In this document: piece after piece, positions 23,364 to 35,752 of the stretch
How positions within the stretch are numbered: the stretch's first letter is position 1
Layout: each line of letters starts with the position of its first letter
DNA from: Spirometra erinaceieuropaei
Lineage: Eukaryota; Platyhelminthes; Cestoda; Diphyllobothriidea; Diphyllobothriidae
DNA: 64,000 nt
Assembly (NCBI GenBank): GCA_902702965.1
Contig: CACRXP010000046.1
Location: 1,340,586-1,404,585, forward strand
Direction: 5' to 3'
The notes under the pieces: generated by a model
The model's input: only the letters and a program-made list of their open reading frames with translations
Databases searched by the model: none
What the model was told of the DNA's origin: nothing
Program-made: the position numbers and the translations under genes

Positions 23364-24120
23364 TTCCGGTATATGAACTCCAGAGAATAATCAGGTGAAT
23401 AATTTCAGAAATTAATCAGTGCAGAACTTGGAGTTAAATCTCCGGGACATGACTTTTTAGGGTCAGAACCGAAATTTCAATGAACATTTGAGTCGAAGAC
23501 AATCGACTACTGTGGAATAACCACGTAATGTCCATTCTACAAACAACTAGTACTACGAGTAGTATGAATTCCATATGGTAAAGGTATTATACCGTACTCC
23601 CGACCTAGATACTTGTAGAATGGGCATTACGTGGTTATTCCACAGTAGGTGATTGTCTTCGACTCAAATGTTCATTGAAATTTCGGTTCTGACCCTAAAA
23701 AGTCATGTCCCGGAGATTTAACTCCAAGTTCTGCACTGATTAATTTCTGAAATTATTCACCTGATTATTCTCTGGAGTTCATATACCGGAAACCGCTAGA
23801 GAACGCTGGGGGTCCCACTGAAGAGCCTAACCCCTCGCAGCTGTGTCACGCAGCGGCAGAATATCGGCGAAACACGTGTCTGGGCTTTAGCAAGTATCTA
23901 GGTCGGGAGTACGGTATAATACCTTTACCATATGGAATTCATACTACTCGTAGTACTACTTGTTTGTAGAATGAACATTACGTGGTTATTCCACAGTAGT
24001 TGATTGTCTTCGACTCAAATGTTCATTGAAATTTCGGTTCTGACCCTAAAAAGTCATGTCCCGGAGATTTAACTCCAAGTTCTGCACTGATTTATTTCTG
24101 AAATTTTTCACCTGATATAT
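23364..24120. repeat. Hammerhead tandem repeat, family 1 (unit 351 bases), partly inverted
   Basis: Three copies are present. 23364-23615 is one unit on the minus strand. From about 23613 a plus-strand unit runs to the ribozyme ending at 23880, and a second plus-strand unit begins at 23881 and breaks off in TA repeats at 24115. Equivalent points (TGTAGAATG at 23614 and 23965) give a 351-base period. The 23364-23550 and 23625-23790 arms are almost perfect reverse complements. Relics of the same family lie at 46451-46529 and 49612-49688. Confidence 0.8.
23814..23884 (+). ncRNA. Hammerhead ribozyme 1, canonical core
   Basis: Stem I CCCA (23814-23817) pairs with TGGG (23881-23884). The core CTGAAGA is at 23818-23824. 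Stem II GCC (23825-23827) pairs with GGC (23866-23868) around a 38-base insert with its own hairpin potential (GCAGCTG...). GAA is at 23869-23871. Stem III is the loopless palindrome ACAC/GTGT (23872-23879), and cleavage follows GUC at 23880. Every invariant core residue is present. The predicted cut falls at the boundary of the 351-base tandem unit, as expected for processing of a multimeric transcript into circles. Confidence 0.7.
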
Positions 24121-25150
24121 ATATAAACATATATATATATATATATAAACATGTGATATGATATCTTCTTTTTATCGCAGACGGTCGAACATGCTTTTTG
24201 TGATATCACTTTGTCACGGAGAGTGCGACCGGCTTGGAGCCATGGCCTAAGGCGGTAAACAGGTGACCGTTACTTCGGCGAGAGACGCGTAATGTTAGAC
24301 GGCCGACTGATGTGCTCTGCAAAGTCGGGCGCGTGTGGTGAATTTGAACACGCGTGCGCCGCAATTAATGTCTGGTCGATCATTCCGGACGATTCCGCGT
24401 GAGAGCTATCGCGCACGCGATGTCCAAGCAGCGACCAGAGCAACTCGGACAGGAACATCCTGCAACGCCCTTAACGGCTGGCACGTCATTGGGCGCAATG
24501 TTGTAGAACGCATAGGGACCAACATACATAGAGTTTCTTTCGGACGAGTTATAAATCCGACTTTTCGCAAGTTGCCAATAAATTCTTGTCCTCCGAACCA
24601 GCTGTCTTCCGGGTCATAACACACATCGTAAATGTTCAGAAACTTTTCATTAAGAAGAAACAAATTACTGTAGATATGCTGACGCTTTGTTTTTATAAGG
24701 CTGAGGTATATTAATAACAAAAGAAATTCATCGGTACCGAATCATCTGATATTAGTACTACAAGGATAGTGATTATGGCTCACAATAATGCAACTTGTAC
24801 TAAATTAAATATTTATCCGTCAAATATGCATACGCCAAGGGCCGCATATAACATAAATCTGATGCAAAATCAAGCGTTATCGAAATTTAACCGATACTCG
24901 CACTATCATCGACAGGACCAAAAATTATTACGCAACATGGAACCCTACCCGTGCAGAAAATCATCTTTATGAATGTTATGTACGAGGTGAAAGGTGAATG
25001 CACATTTAAGAGACAACAAACAAATTGAAAAATTGATCCTTGCACTTCGTCTTGCTACGTCCTTCAAATTAGTGCTTATGATTTAAAAATGCTTGGTGGT
25101 TTTTAGAAACCGGAAAACAACTTGGAAATATATTTTGAAGTTGTGAAAAT
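24121..25150. other. No gene seen
   Basis: Starts with TA-rich sequence, then a GC-richer block at 24180-24620 with open frames on both strands that I cannot assign, then AT-rich DNA. Confidence 0.35.
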
Positions 25151-25152
25151 CC

Positions 25153-26090
25153 CCATAGGTATGTTTAGAAGAGACAGTGGCGAGCGAACGTTCCAATCGG
25201 TACATTCTCATCAGGCCAATAAAGTTACATAGGACGGGCTACAGCAAGTGAAAAAAAACCGATAAAAGTTAGTTTTTATATTCCAGGCTGGGCAAGAACG
25301 GAAGGGCGCAGAAGGTTGTATGTGGTTAGTCAACCTTTGACCACGGTAAGCGCGCATCCTGAACAAGGTTTTTTGGGCGCATAGGGTCGGTTTTCCTAAC
25401 CTGATGGCGGCCGCTTCTGCTGTTGCTATCAGGCGCTGGCCCAATATAACCCGCCCCACAAGAGCAAGTGAATGAGTAGATGCACATTGAGGCGTTCTGA
25501 GATGACAGCCTATCCGGGCCTTCTCCGCGTAAAATAGCGTTGGTAGAAAATGATATGCGAACCATTGGTGCTTGGAAGGTTCCCGAGACAGCTTGGTCAA
25601 GGAGACTTCTTAGGAGTTCACTTGCAGCGTCTTCTTGAAAGGGGACAAAAGAATACGAGAGCACCTTCCCGCATGGATGGCAAAGGGTGAAAATAGGAGA
25701 ATAAACAGCGCTATCCTTGCGCACGCAGTGGATTCAGGGCATCGTGTGGACCCCGCTGAAGCATTTCGTGTGATTTACAAGGTCCCCTCGAACTACCCTA
25801 AGGTACTGGGCCAGCGTCTGTTAGCAACAGCAGAAGCAGCAGCCATCAGGTTACTAAAACCGACCCTATGCGCCCAAAAGAACCTTGTGCAGGCTCCGCG
25901 CTTACCGTGGTCAAAGGTTGACTAACCACATACAACTTTCTGCGCCCTTCCGTTCTTGCCCAGCTTGGAATATAAAAACTAACTTTTATCGGTTTTTGTC
26001 ACTTGCTGTAGCCCGTCCTATGTAACTGTATTGGCCTGATGAGAACGTACCAATTGAAACGTTCGCTCGCCACTGTCTCTTCGGAAAATA
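25153..26090. mobile_element. Two head-to-head Penelope-like 3' fragments (PLE 3a/3b)
   Basis: Minus copy 25640-25153: SSQNASMCIYSFTCSCGAGY (GIY-YIG start, near 25500-25440), then an internal deletion to IATAEAAAIRLGKPTLCAQK and the 3' end. Plus copy 25641-26090: RIREHLPAWMAKGENRR, AHAVDSGHRVDPAEAFR, LLATAEAAAIRLLKPTLCAQ and the same 3' end. The last ~290 bases of each form an inverted repeat (25153-25445 with 25800-26087). Both end near CTGATGAGAA...AACGTTCGCTCGCC, a PLE-type 3' motif. It is not one twin-primed copy, since each half has its own 3' end. Confidence 0.8.
25635..25925 (+). pseudogene. PLE 3b GIY-YIG domain, C-terminal part
   Basis: 96 open codons on the plus strand. IREHLPAW carries the catalytic-region residues of a GIY-YIG nuclease. 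The C-terminal segment (SGHRVDPAEAFRVIYKVPSN) through KNLVQAPRLPWSKVD is typical of PLEs. The GIY and YIG strands themselves are missing upstream, so this is a 5'-truncated copy. The minus-strand partner keeps the GIY-YIG start but lost the middle. Confidence 0.75.
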
Positions 26091-29040
26091 TATTTTACTT
26101 GGAAACGGAATAGGCATTCACACTAAGATTTATTGTCGACAATGTCATTATAAGAGCAATGCAAGTTAGAATATGTGGCGGTTTTTTGTTTCCAGTTTTT
26201 TTAATAATGGGACCTATGTCCCAACATTGATGTAAAGGGGTTAAAATGCGAATGCTATTTTTTCATTTAAACGGACATTTGTAGGATTTAAACTGCCCAT
26301 GACGAATTTTAGTCGGGTTACGTATTGTTCGCACCGTCCTGAACATCACGTACCGTTCCTGTCGTCCGCAGGTCACGCTTGACAAGGAACCGCAAACAGG
26401 CAAATCAATCTCGCCTGACAAGCCGGCGCGCCAGCCAGACATTAGCACGCCAGTGAGATATACGCGACCGTCAGGTGTCAGTAAAACGTGAAGTTCTGCC
26501 TAAATACAAAGCCACGGAATGAAGGATTAAGAGGTGATATACACAGGATGACTGACACGCCAAATTTTTTCTCTGACATCCTGTCTGCCTTCTATTCGGC
26601 ACAGAATTGGCGTCATTCTATTGGGGGACATAAAACTCGTAGACTACATTTAGAGTGCCATAATGTTAAAATAAAATAATTTGTATGCTTATGTCCCTAA
26701 AATTACTTAACAGTCGATTAGGGCAAGTCGTTTTGAAAAAACAAACTTACCATTTAAAAAGATACAAACATATACTCCCGGTCTGAAGTTACGCGTTTCT
26801 ATCTAAATAAACGTAAATCAATGTTTTAATAGCCTTTTGCTCTCGGTAGCTAACGAAGTCTGGGATAATATTCACCCATTAAAATTTGGGTGCATCTTCA
26901 TAAGAGCCCAAGCATACGCGTCAGTGGTTGCCGTCCGCGTACGTTAAGTTGCGCTCGATCTCCTACAGGGCAAGACGGATCGACTGTACCGTGAACACGC
27001 TAAATTGTTTTCCTTTTAAGTGAGGTATTAAAGTAAGGCGTGATTAAATATTTCGTAAAATCGATATATTTCTTCAAATACCAGTTTCATATGCCACAAT
27101 GCGCATTGTCAATTCTTCAGATTATACGCTGGAGCTGCTATATGCTATACGGTTTTCTGAAAGTCGGTCCTATCGACTCACTCGTTTGTTGACCTGATAG
27201 CGTCTTAATTTATCCAAAAGGCCTAATTTGTAAAAAGTTTTGCTGTCAAAATTTCACCTACTTTCGGCGATATTAGACCTTCTTTTAAGTGTGCATATCA
27301 GGACTTGGCCTAAACTCCGAAGTGACTTGACCTTTATTATAATGAGATACATTAACGGGAGCAAAAGTGAGCACGTCTCAGGTAAGTGCACGAGGTGAAG
27401 CGTCGGTAAAATCATATTGAGATAAATACTTCAAAGTAGTATGTGGGACGCAAATGAGACTCTGTTGTTGGCAAACGCACTTGAGCAAAATGCTGAGATT
27501 TCGAAGACCGCACAATAAATGCAGCTGAGTAAACATCCTTATATCTTTATCAGAGCTTTGTAGGACGCAGTATATTAGGAAATACCGAAGATAAATATAG
27601 GTCCACCTGGTATGCCTTCAAGCATATATTTTTTATAAATGTGAAGAAAGCAGAGGCCTAGAAGGATGATCAACCCTGTTTTTAGTGTATGCAATCTGTG
27701 ATAGCACAGCAAATGCATATTAAAGGTCTTACCCGCACTATGCGATTTTCTGCCTTTGTCTCACATGCCTATGAACATAGTTTCCTATGGTAGAGTTTCC
27801 CGTGCAACACTTCCATTCTGATACTTCAAAGGACGTATATTTTGGGAAAAAACTTTGGGAAAAAAGTGTATCGCTTCTACTTGGTTAGAGTAATAAATCC
27901 TGCCGAAACGTAGTCGTGTGCAGACAGAAATCCCTCTAAATGAGACGGGATTATTGCACTCATGGTGTTAGATTGCCCTTGGAAATGTCTGTTTCATTTA
28001 ATTCGAGGTAAAAATTTACCAGTCAACCTTTTAATCGACGAGGGCACCTTTGATTACCATGATGTCCGTTTAAAAGTTCACTCAATTTCTTAAAATTTGC
28101 AGTTAAACTTTGCATAGGGAACACTTAATTGGACATACTGGTGATGGTTAATGCATTGTCCCGTAAAACCGCATTTTGATCATAATTTTGCAGGGCCCAG
28201 CAAGACCTTTTCCATAACAGTTTATAGTCGATAAACCCTGCACGTCAATATGGCGTTCTGTGAAGATCACGCATCAAGTGCAAATAAAACTACCTTTTAG
28301 TAAAATAAATTGTTATACGACACTCTTAAAGGATGCGCTGGACAACAACTTGCTCTTACCTCTTCCATGCTCCGTGCGGTTAAACCGCACAATTGTTTAT
28401 TTGCGGCAATAAAAGTACACTCTTTCTGCCGTAGGCGACCGTTTGTGGTCATTAAAAGTGTGAATTACTGTATAAAAACACAAAGTAGCAGCATCCAACA
28501 ACATTCTAATGAGAAAAGCTGCTGGTATTTTTAATTCGGTAAAAATTAACTCATGTGACTCAAGGTCTTTTTATATCTGATACGGGTGTTTGCAAATTTC
28601 TAAACGAAGCACGTTTCATGAATAAAGCATTAACATATTGTCGTATTCAGCCAATATCTTAAGCATTTCGAAATGAAAAAAACCAGTTCATACTCTACAA
28701 ATGTTATACGTGTCTTTATGTACACTTAGCTAATATTAACTGCCGATTGCAGCAGCGTCGCTGTGTTGCTGTGTCGAAAACGCGGTACATGCCTAACCCT
28801 CAAAAATACAACTCTAAATTAATATGTAGCGTAATTCTGTCTGTTTAAAGGATTTATATGGCCAACTGGGTTTTACTCAAAATCTATTTCCATATTCATT
28901 CCTCAATTCCGCATGTCGCACTTTCAAAACGTGTTAATTCTACGTCGATAGTGACATTTTTGTCTATACTTATGAGATGCCGCTATAAACAGAAACTCGC
29001 CATGCAAAATTGGCACAACTGTTGGACGTTAGGCATACAG
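26091..29040. other. AT-rich stretch without a supportable gene
   Basis: No domains, RNA genes or repeats recognised on either strand. Open frames stay below 80 codons. Confidence 0.4.
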
Positions 29041-29401
29041 AGAGCTACTGCTTGATTTGTTTGTTATGGGATGTTCGAGTGTATTCAACCCTACACCAAT
29101 GGAATGTCGAAATATTATGTGCAAGTTCAAAAGTGTCTTATGCCAACGTTTTGCTGTCGAGGATTCAAAAACATCTGATGTGAGAGGTTTACAATACCCT
29201 CTAATGCACACTGAGAAAACTATAAAGACAGATACTGTTTCAGGGAATGATTGGCTTGACCTATATTCCAAAAAAGTACTTGTGAGCCGAGACAGATATT
29301 TGTCGCTTTTGGCTTCTACTCGTATAGTCAGCATGGTAAATAATTGCACAGTTGTAGACTACTGGCTGCGTACTGGCGGTTTGCGAATGTTACGCGGTTA
29401 A
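29041..29401 (+). CDS. Candidate exon, family unknown
   Basis: After an acceptor-like GGCATACAG the + frame stays open for about 120 codons (ELLLDLFVMGCSSVFNPTP... to ...TGGLRMLRG), with a possible donor ATG|GTAAAT at 29335/29336. The residues look protein-like, but no homologue, partner exon or conserved copy is visible, and open frames of this length are expected by chance. Confidence 0.22.
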
Positions 29402-31457
29402 ACCGCAGTAGCTGATGCATTTCAGCCCAAAAATATATCCCTTTTCGGACCGTGACTGGAAAGATTTGTTCTGGAGGATTTTCTCGGAGTTCGCGCATTA
29501 TTTTCTCGAAAATTTAACTATGCATAAACTACGATATATTAAGTGCAGTCCAAAATAAAGTGTATTAATGTTTGGACCGACGCTCATCAGTCGCAACGAG
29601 ATAACCGCATAATATTCATTATTTATTTTACATTCGGACGTCAGATATGGTCATATGCGTTACGCGTGCGTAGATAGAAATCGCATCATCATTCGACTGT
29701 TATGCTGTCTTTTATTTCTAGATATGTTCTAAAATAGTAAACAGCTTCACTGGGCAAAAAAACAAATATTTTGTCTCAGAAAACAATGAAGTTGGCCATC
29801 ACTGCAGCGGCATGCTGTCCATACGGCGTAAGACTAATGATATGTCGGGTGAACTTAAGGAGACCAGGGCCTTTTTTGGACTGGCATGTGTTTTAAGATG
29901 CAAACGTGCGAGACTTTCTGAGTTGACATGAGTCTAGGTCGGTCTGCCGGTTAGGTCAGCGCAGAGTGTTTTGAAGTGGGGTTGCACCTTAGCAGAAATT
30001 ATTCCCACCCCAAGGGAATATACAGTCTGCTTTTCCGGAGTCGATAATCGGCAATGTGGTTTAGCGAACGCCGTGGGTTTTGTTTGGCGATCAGATAAAT
30101 GTCGTTACCGGAGGTCAACCATAATCAATCCTAAATGAATAGTAGGCACATTTCATCATTTCGAATGGAGAAGTGACAGATATATTCGCAGGTAATTTTG
30201 ACTTCGTGCAGACCACCTATAAAGTAACAGATGTCATTGGAAGAAGTCGAGTCGTGTTTCTCAGTTTAACCGATGCATGCTTTTTTGTCAATATTTCTCA
30301 TACAGTGTCAACTTGGCCAGTCAATACAACCCGTTTAAAATTGTACATATGTTTTAGCAGCTAGTCATAAACGAGCGAACAGTTTGACATTATAGAAGGG
30401 CAAAGGCAGTACATTTTAGAAATGCTTGACCAAACGGTCATCTAAGGCGGCCGTGAAGGTCGTGATAATAAACTCTGTTACGTTAGCGTCCTTTAGATGT
30501 ATGCAAACAGTGTGCATATCCATCGTTATTCATCTATGTTTTCACCAAACGCCATGATTATCTTTTTGTATGCACATTTTTGTGCATGTATTTGACGAAA
30601 TATATTTAAATTGAATTATGCCTCAAAATTAAGTGGAAAGTGGCATGGTACGTCGGTTGTCGTCTTATTAAGTGCAGCTCTAATGCCCCTGAAAAAAGTT
30701 TGTTCAAAGCCGCCATCCCGGTAGGATTTAAATAGCCTTAGTTAATGTCGTATCATAATCCGTAGTAAAAACCTCGTGAGTACAATTTCTACCCCTAACT
30801 GCATTTTAAAATTGCAGTATGACTTTGATGGGATATGTCGCAAGCTCTGTGTCACTTCGATATGGAAATAAAAAGACGGCATTGCAGGGAGGCGTCGACA
30901 CAACTCTGAACGATGCTGGTAATTTATGTACTTTAAGGTATGGGCAGGGCTTTGCAGGCATAAGCTCCCGCATAATGACTTTGAATCAATTTGACCGGAT
31001 ATTTCCATCGAATACAAAAGAGAAAAATTGAAAACGTCATCTTTAATTTGTGGAAACTAGAGAAGGTTTCATTCTGCACCCCGCTGGCGTTCAGAAATGG
31101 TGTGCGCATCCAGTAGCCAATGTCATGAAACGCAGAAAAATGCTAAACTGCATCTTACATTAAAAATGATTGCTTTGTTTCGGTTGTTGTGTTGATTATC
31201 TTATAGCATAACCCGAAGATATTCAACCTCTCTCAGGATGCTGGCTCTGAGATGCACGTTATCAAAACTTGCTGACCAGGTTCGTGTTCTAACGTTACAC
31301 ATTTATCAGTAGATAATTGACACGCATGCCAACCCAAATTTATTATATGGGAAAAATAATTTTAAAAAAATAGTTCTTGTACTGTTGTAGTCGCATGGCG
31401 TCGTACTGGATTAGTATTAAAGCAAGTGGTTGATGTCTGACTTTTCCAATCTAACAG
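29402..31457. other. AT-rich stretch, nothing recognised
   Basis: No gene, RNA or repeat recognised. Open frames of up to 91 codons (30742-31017 minus) have no supporting signal. Confidence 0.4.
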
Positions 31458-31707
31458 CTTCGTTTTCTTAACGATGACGCGTCTACGTCTTATTTTACCA
31501 TCTTCTGCAAAATTTATGATGCGCAATTTGGTGGAGATAGGGCATCTTAGGTGGTGGTTTAGCAGCTTGTCCGTCGCGCATGATTTTTTACCTCTATTTA
31601 CATCATTGTCTCAAATTATAATCGTGGTTACTATCAAGCATGACGATCAATATATGCATCTAAGATATGCGTATTTCAAAAACGAACTGTTGACCCTCCC
31701 AAAATAA
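31458..31707 (+). CDS. Candidate terminal exon, family unknown
   Basis: A strong acceptor (CTTTTCCAATCTAACAG) is followed by 82 open codons beginning FVFLTMTRLRL and ending FKNELLTLPK and a stop. No homology or upstream exon found; weak candidate. Confidence 0.22.
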
Positions 31708-33544
31708 CGTGAGCAGCGGCCTCAAAAAGGGCACCTGTCGCAGATAATTAACAATTTGCTATAAGACATGGAACTCCCAGAGGCAAGTAGGAAGTTTTTG
31801 AAAGATACCTTCCTGTCCCTGATAATGGGTTCGAGTGTTCATCCGAAACCTCGGGCAAATCAAGCTTTTGCTTCAGTGGTCGCTTCCACTTCTTCTGAGA
31901 AGTGTTTGAACCGGTCTGTGGAATTAACAACAAGAGCTTTTAAGTGCCGTAGGACATTCTCAAACATTCATGTTTCAAAAAACGCAAATGCTGGTAAAAT
32001 TAACAAATCGATCGGGGAAAGTATGACTTTGGTGATTTGTCGTACACCGGATTGACAGCTGAAATCCAGCTTGCCCCGCGGTAACTGTCCATATCTGACA
32101 CAAAGGGCATCTTGGACTTGCATATCATTTTTTACCTCTCAAATTCCCAGAGTATTGTCCTTGCAAATGGTACGTATCGAGAACTATGAAAACTAGACAC
32201 AGCCTGTCCTAATGTCTACGTGAAAAACAAAAACTAGGATTTTAGCCGGAAAGCACTTTTTTGATAAAAGCGGGAAGATTTGTTCTTCTGCGATACCGAA
32301 GCAGCTAAAAATTCAAAGATGCAAAAGAATTACATAGTTGTCGCAATGCACGTTCTTGAGTTAAATAAATAGGGCCGCGGTAAATAGGTTACGAGGAGGC
32401 AGAATGCTCTTATTTGTAGACATGCAGCGAGTGGCAATTTCATTCACGGACAGAACATGGGCTGATTTTTTACCTTAGTCTACAGGCTTGCTTCTTAGAC
32501 ATCATTTCTGCGCGTCAACACACCTAGTATAGTGGGTTTCAGGACACCATTATACAGACTTGAACGACACCTCGGTGATTGCGTTAGTTTGTGATTAACT
32601 GGACAGTCGAATAGGCTGCTGCCAGCATCCAAGACAAAACGAAAAAACTCTAATACCTGTTCAAATTAGATAGATAAACATGGATCCTTTGTCGCAGACA
32701 CTGTTATGATATATCACTACAAAAGTTTGCATCTGGTAACAAAACATCGACACTGGCAAGCTTTTCGGCAGGAAAGAGGCGGTATGTACTGCAGCAGGAC
32801 GTATAAGAGATCGATGGGGACCCACAAATAGGTGTTTCCACTTTAAAGAATGCCTTCCTTAGTGAATTTGTTCGACAAATTACTATGCAGCATAACGTGG
32901 ACAGTAGGCACGCGATCGTAATATTCATGCCGATAAGTTGCATACAATGGATCCTGTCGGAAGCAGGATTCTGCCTCGGTTTGCCGACCCCATTTCAACC
33001 GAAGCACTTGAAATCACATATATTTCCGGGAACAGTTCTTTGTTATGAAATTCGCTTGTATCTACACTTGTCCCACAATTGCTTTGACACATATATCCCA
33101 CCATGCCATACTTGCCCAGAAAACTATAGGGGCTCCGGCGAAGAATTATCATTAATTGTTTGCTAAATTGTAACTACTAAAGCTCCAATCGCGTTGATAC
33201 ATAATGGGCAATTTTTTTGAGCTAAAGATATCCTGACATACAAAGTATCTTTCTGGACAATATTAATAAATCCTCTTGATGAATACACTGACTTCCAGGC
33301 CACGTTTTATTGACGGCTGTTCCCTAAGTATGTCGATGTACTAAAGATTGTGGGCAGTGTACTGAAATAGCGTTTTTTGTGGGCTTATACATATAAGTAG
33401 TTTATAATTGTACGAATAGTTAGACTAAACAAAAGATTTACGATGCCATAAAAGTTGAACTCGAAATGCACAAAATATATCAAGGAAGTTGCAACTTCCA
33501 AAACGGATGGTATGCTTCACATGGCACTGATAACAATTTTGTAG
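31708..33544. other. No confirmed gene
   Basis: The best open stretch is 32807-33166 (+), about 119 codons without an early ATG, starting EIDGDPQIGVSTL and cysteine-rich near its end. It could be an exon, but its acceptor is poor. 31768-32055 (+) is open for 95 codons without recognisable content. Confidence 0.3.
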
Positions 33545-33990
33545 TGTGTGTTAAGCTGACTTCAGTAACCATCAGAGGTTACCCGCAGGTCAAGTTAATT
33601 TGCGATTTTCCCTCGCGTCTGCCACTCTACGTAGATGCAACAACCATCGCTCCAAGTCACTGTGTTGTTATTTTGATGCAAATAACTCTAACATAGACGA
33701 ATTGGAGATCGGAGAACGAGAAACAGCGTCCATCTTAGTTGGATTCTAGCTAACAGCCCATCATAATGTGAGTTTAGCTGACTTCAGTAATCATCTGATG
33801 TTACCCTGCAGGTCGAGTTGCTTTGCAATTTGTTCTCGCGTCTGCCAGACTACGCAGGTGCAACAAGCATCACCCTAAGCCACTGAATTGATCCTTTGAT
33901 TCGAAGGACTTTAACATGGAAGAATTGGAGATCGGAGCACGATATGCAGCGTCCATCTTAGCTGGAATCTAACTAACACTCGATCATACT
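33545..33990 (+). repeat. Tandem duplication, period ~221
   Basis: 33545-33766 and 33767-33990 share GCTGACTTCAGTAA, CTCGCGTCTGCCA, GAATTGGAGATCGGAG and GCAGCGTCCATCTTAG in the same order. Identity is roughly 80% by eye. Confidence 0.85.
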
Positions 33991-35090
33991 GGACACGTGG
34001 TCATTGTAAGTGCTACCGACAACAGTTATATGCATTATAGTATTATCATCCAACGAAAACCGTATTCCGATGCTAAGTACCTGGAACTTGCCTGTCGATA
34101 TGAGTTGTCAGACACGGGCATTTGTTCCCTTAGATTGTTAATACACATTCGGTGCAAATTGAAGTTTGCTGCAACCACGTAGGTCAAATCATCAATTTGG
34201 CCGCCTTTAAAACAAACATTTATTCAGTGTATTGCAACAGGAATAAGACACAAAATAACTCGGCTTTATTGCCTTTACCGGCTACAAGCAGTACAAATAT
34301 AACCACAGTTGAATGACAATTTACTGGTTTTGCGCAAATCATCCTGCAAGCTTGGTGTCTGAAGTCATAAGTCTGCAATCAGTAAGCACCACCAGGTAAG
34401 GTACGACGATTATCTCCCAAGGGCACCCATTACAAGCCTTGAAGCATTCTTCTAGCGCAGCTGAGTGATGCTAACAGGGGAAATTCCCCTCCACCTTGCG
34501 AACTAAACTAATCGTTGTGACGCTCTTCCCGACTGATGGGACACTGTGAATAGGTTCAGCATTCGCATTCGTAATCGTCGCGCCATGGACTTTAGAATGC
34601 GGAGGAAAAGCCTTGCAGTCTGGTCAAGGTAGTTTTCTGTTAACAGATATTCAATGTTCGGCAATAATTGTCAGCGCACCGGTCACCAAGCGTGACCAAT
34701 GATCATGCGACAGCTTGATTACTCGTGTCGTTGGTTGCTTAGGCTGAAACAGTATTTTAATTGTAAGTCCACACCGGTCTAATGAAGGAATGAAACTTCT
34801 GATCGCGGTTCTCATTTTGTTTCATTATGCAGAAAGCTGTTTATTTATGTTAAATAACGGTAATTTCATAAAACCTTCATAATTTTTAAGAAAACACGAA
34901 ACATAACAGAAAGGATTCCGCGAAACCTTTGTTGTTTTACGTTACCTTATTACACCGCATGACCCGGTAAAATGACTTAATGATATAGATTGGAAGATGC
35001 ATGATATATCATTTTAAAAGCAGTCCATTACTCTGCAAGTACCCTTTGTTAGTTGTAATTGTCACAATTCCTAAACGCTTTCATTTACAG
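33991..35090. other. Upstream of gene B; first exon not found
   Basis: The open stretch 33997-34182 (+) contains AKYLELACR, resembling AKYLQFACR of gene B exon 2 although the codons differ. It may be a decayed exon relative. I could not identify a signal-peptide exon for gene B here. Confidence 0.3.
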
Positions 35091-35752
35091 AAGTGCCCAA
35101 ATGTCCGCGAAATGACGACGATATTATTCTCCATGAGGTTGCTGAATACTTGGTGCATCAGGCTTATCGCCTCAGCTTTGAGAAGTCAATGTTTCTGAAA
35201 AGCGATTCATGTTTAAATATCATAGTGCTCATAAAACGGGCACCAATTGATTTCAACTGCGCATTCTTACGGGAGGTGCCACCCGCAAAATATCTACAGT
35301 TCGCATGCCGATCCAAAATTCCTAGCATCCAAATAGACGTAAAACATCAAGTAAGTTAATCAGCATAAACTATCTTCACATTGTATTATCCTTTACTCGT
35401 TATTGCGCAACACGTCCATTTTTGTAAACAACATATAATTCATTCTTAGAAATTACAACAGCGATATCTTGATCACTTTTGGAGTACTATCGGACATTTT
35501 GTCTTTGATCTACCTGACTTAACATTAAAGGCAACAGTCGACGTCACGTACTGGCGAAAAGAAAACAACCCGCCTAATTTTATTAGACTCTCCTCCCTCG
35601 AGTTCTGCAGTCCATCTACAAATGCTACTGCATTCACTTATGAACCCATCAAATCCGCCTTATTAGGATTACTGAATATGCCTTCCACCGACTTTTATTC
35701 CTTTCTGAAGAAGGGTTTGTTAAATGTTCAAACCAGGGAATGCCGTCAGTAA
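35091..35752 (+). CDS. Gene B: paralogue of gene A, two 3' exons seen
   Basis: Exon 35091-35350 follows acceptor TTTACAG and ends at donor GTAAGT. It encodes 86 residues (reading from GTG at 35093) ending ...IQIDVKHQ. Exon 35450-35752 follows ATTCTTAG and gives 100 residues from KLQQRYLDHF to RECRQ and a stop. Both internal ends are phase 0. The layout mirrors gene A: the upstream exon ends with an LxFxC(x)nP...Q pattern (LRFCC...LLQ in A, LQFAC...KHQ in B), and the last exon shares an alternating hydrophobic stretch, a TxW, and a terminal amphipathic helix-like segment (FLKKGLLNV). The second exon has no early ATG. The 5' exon is unresolved; it must end in phase 1. Function unknown; TULIP-like lipid binding is only a guess. 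Confidence 0.55.
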
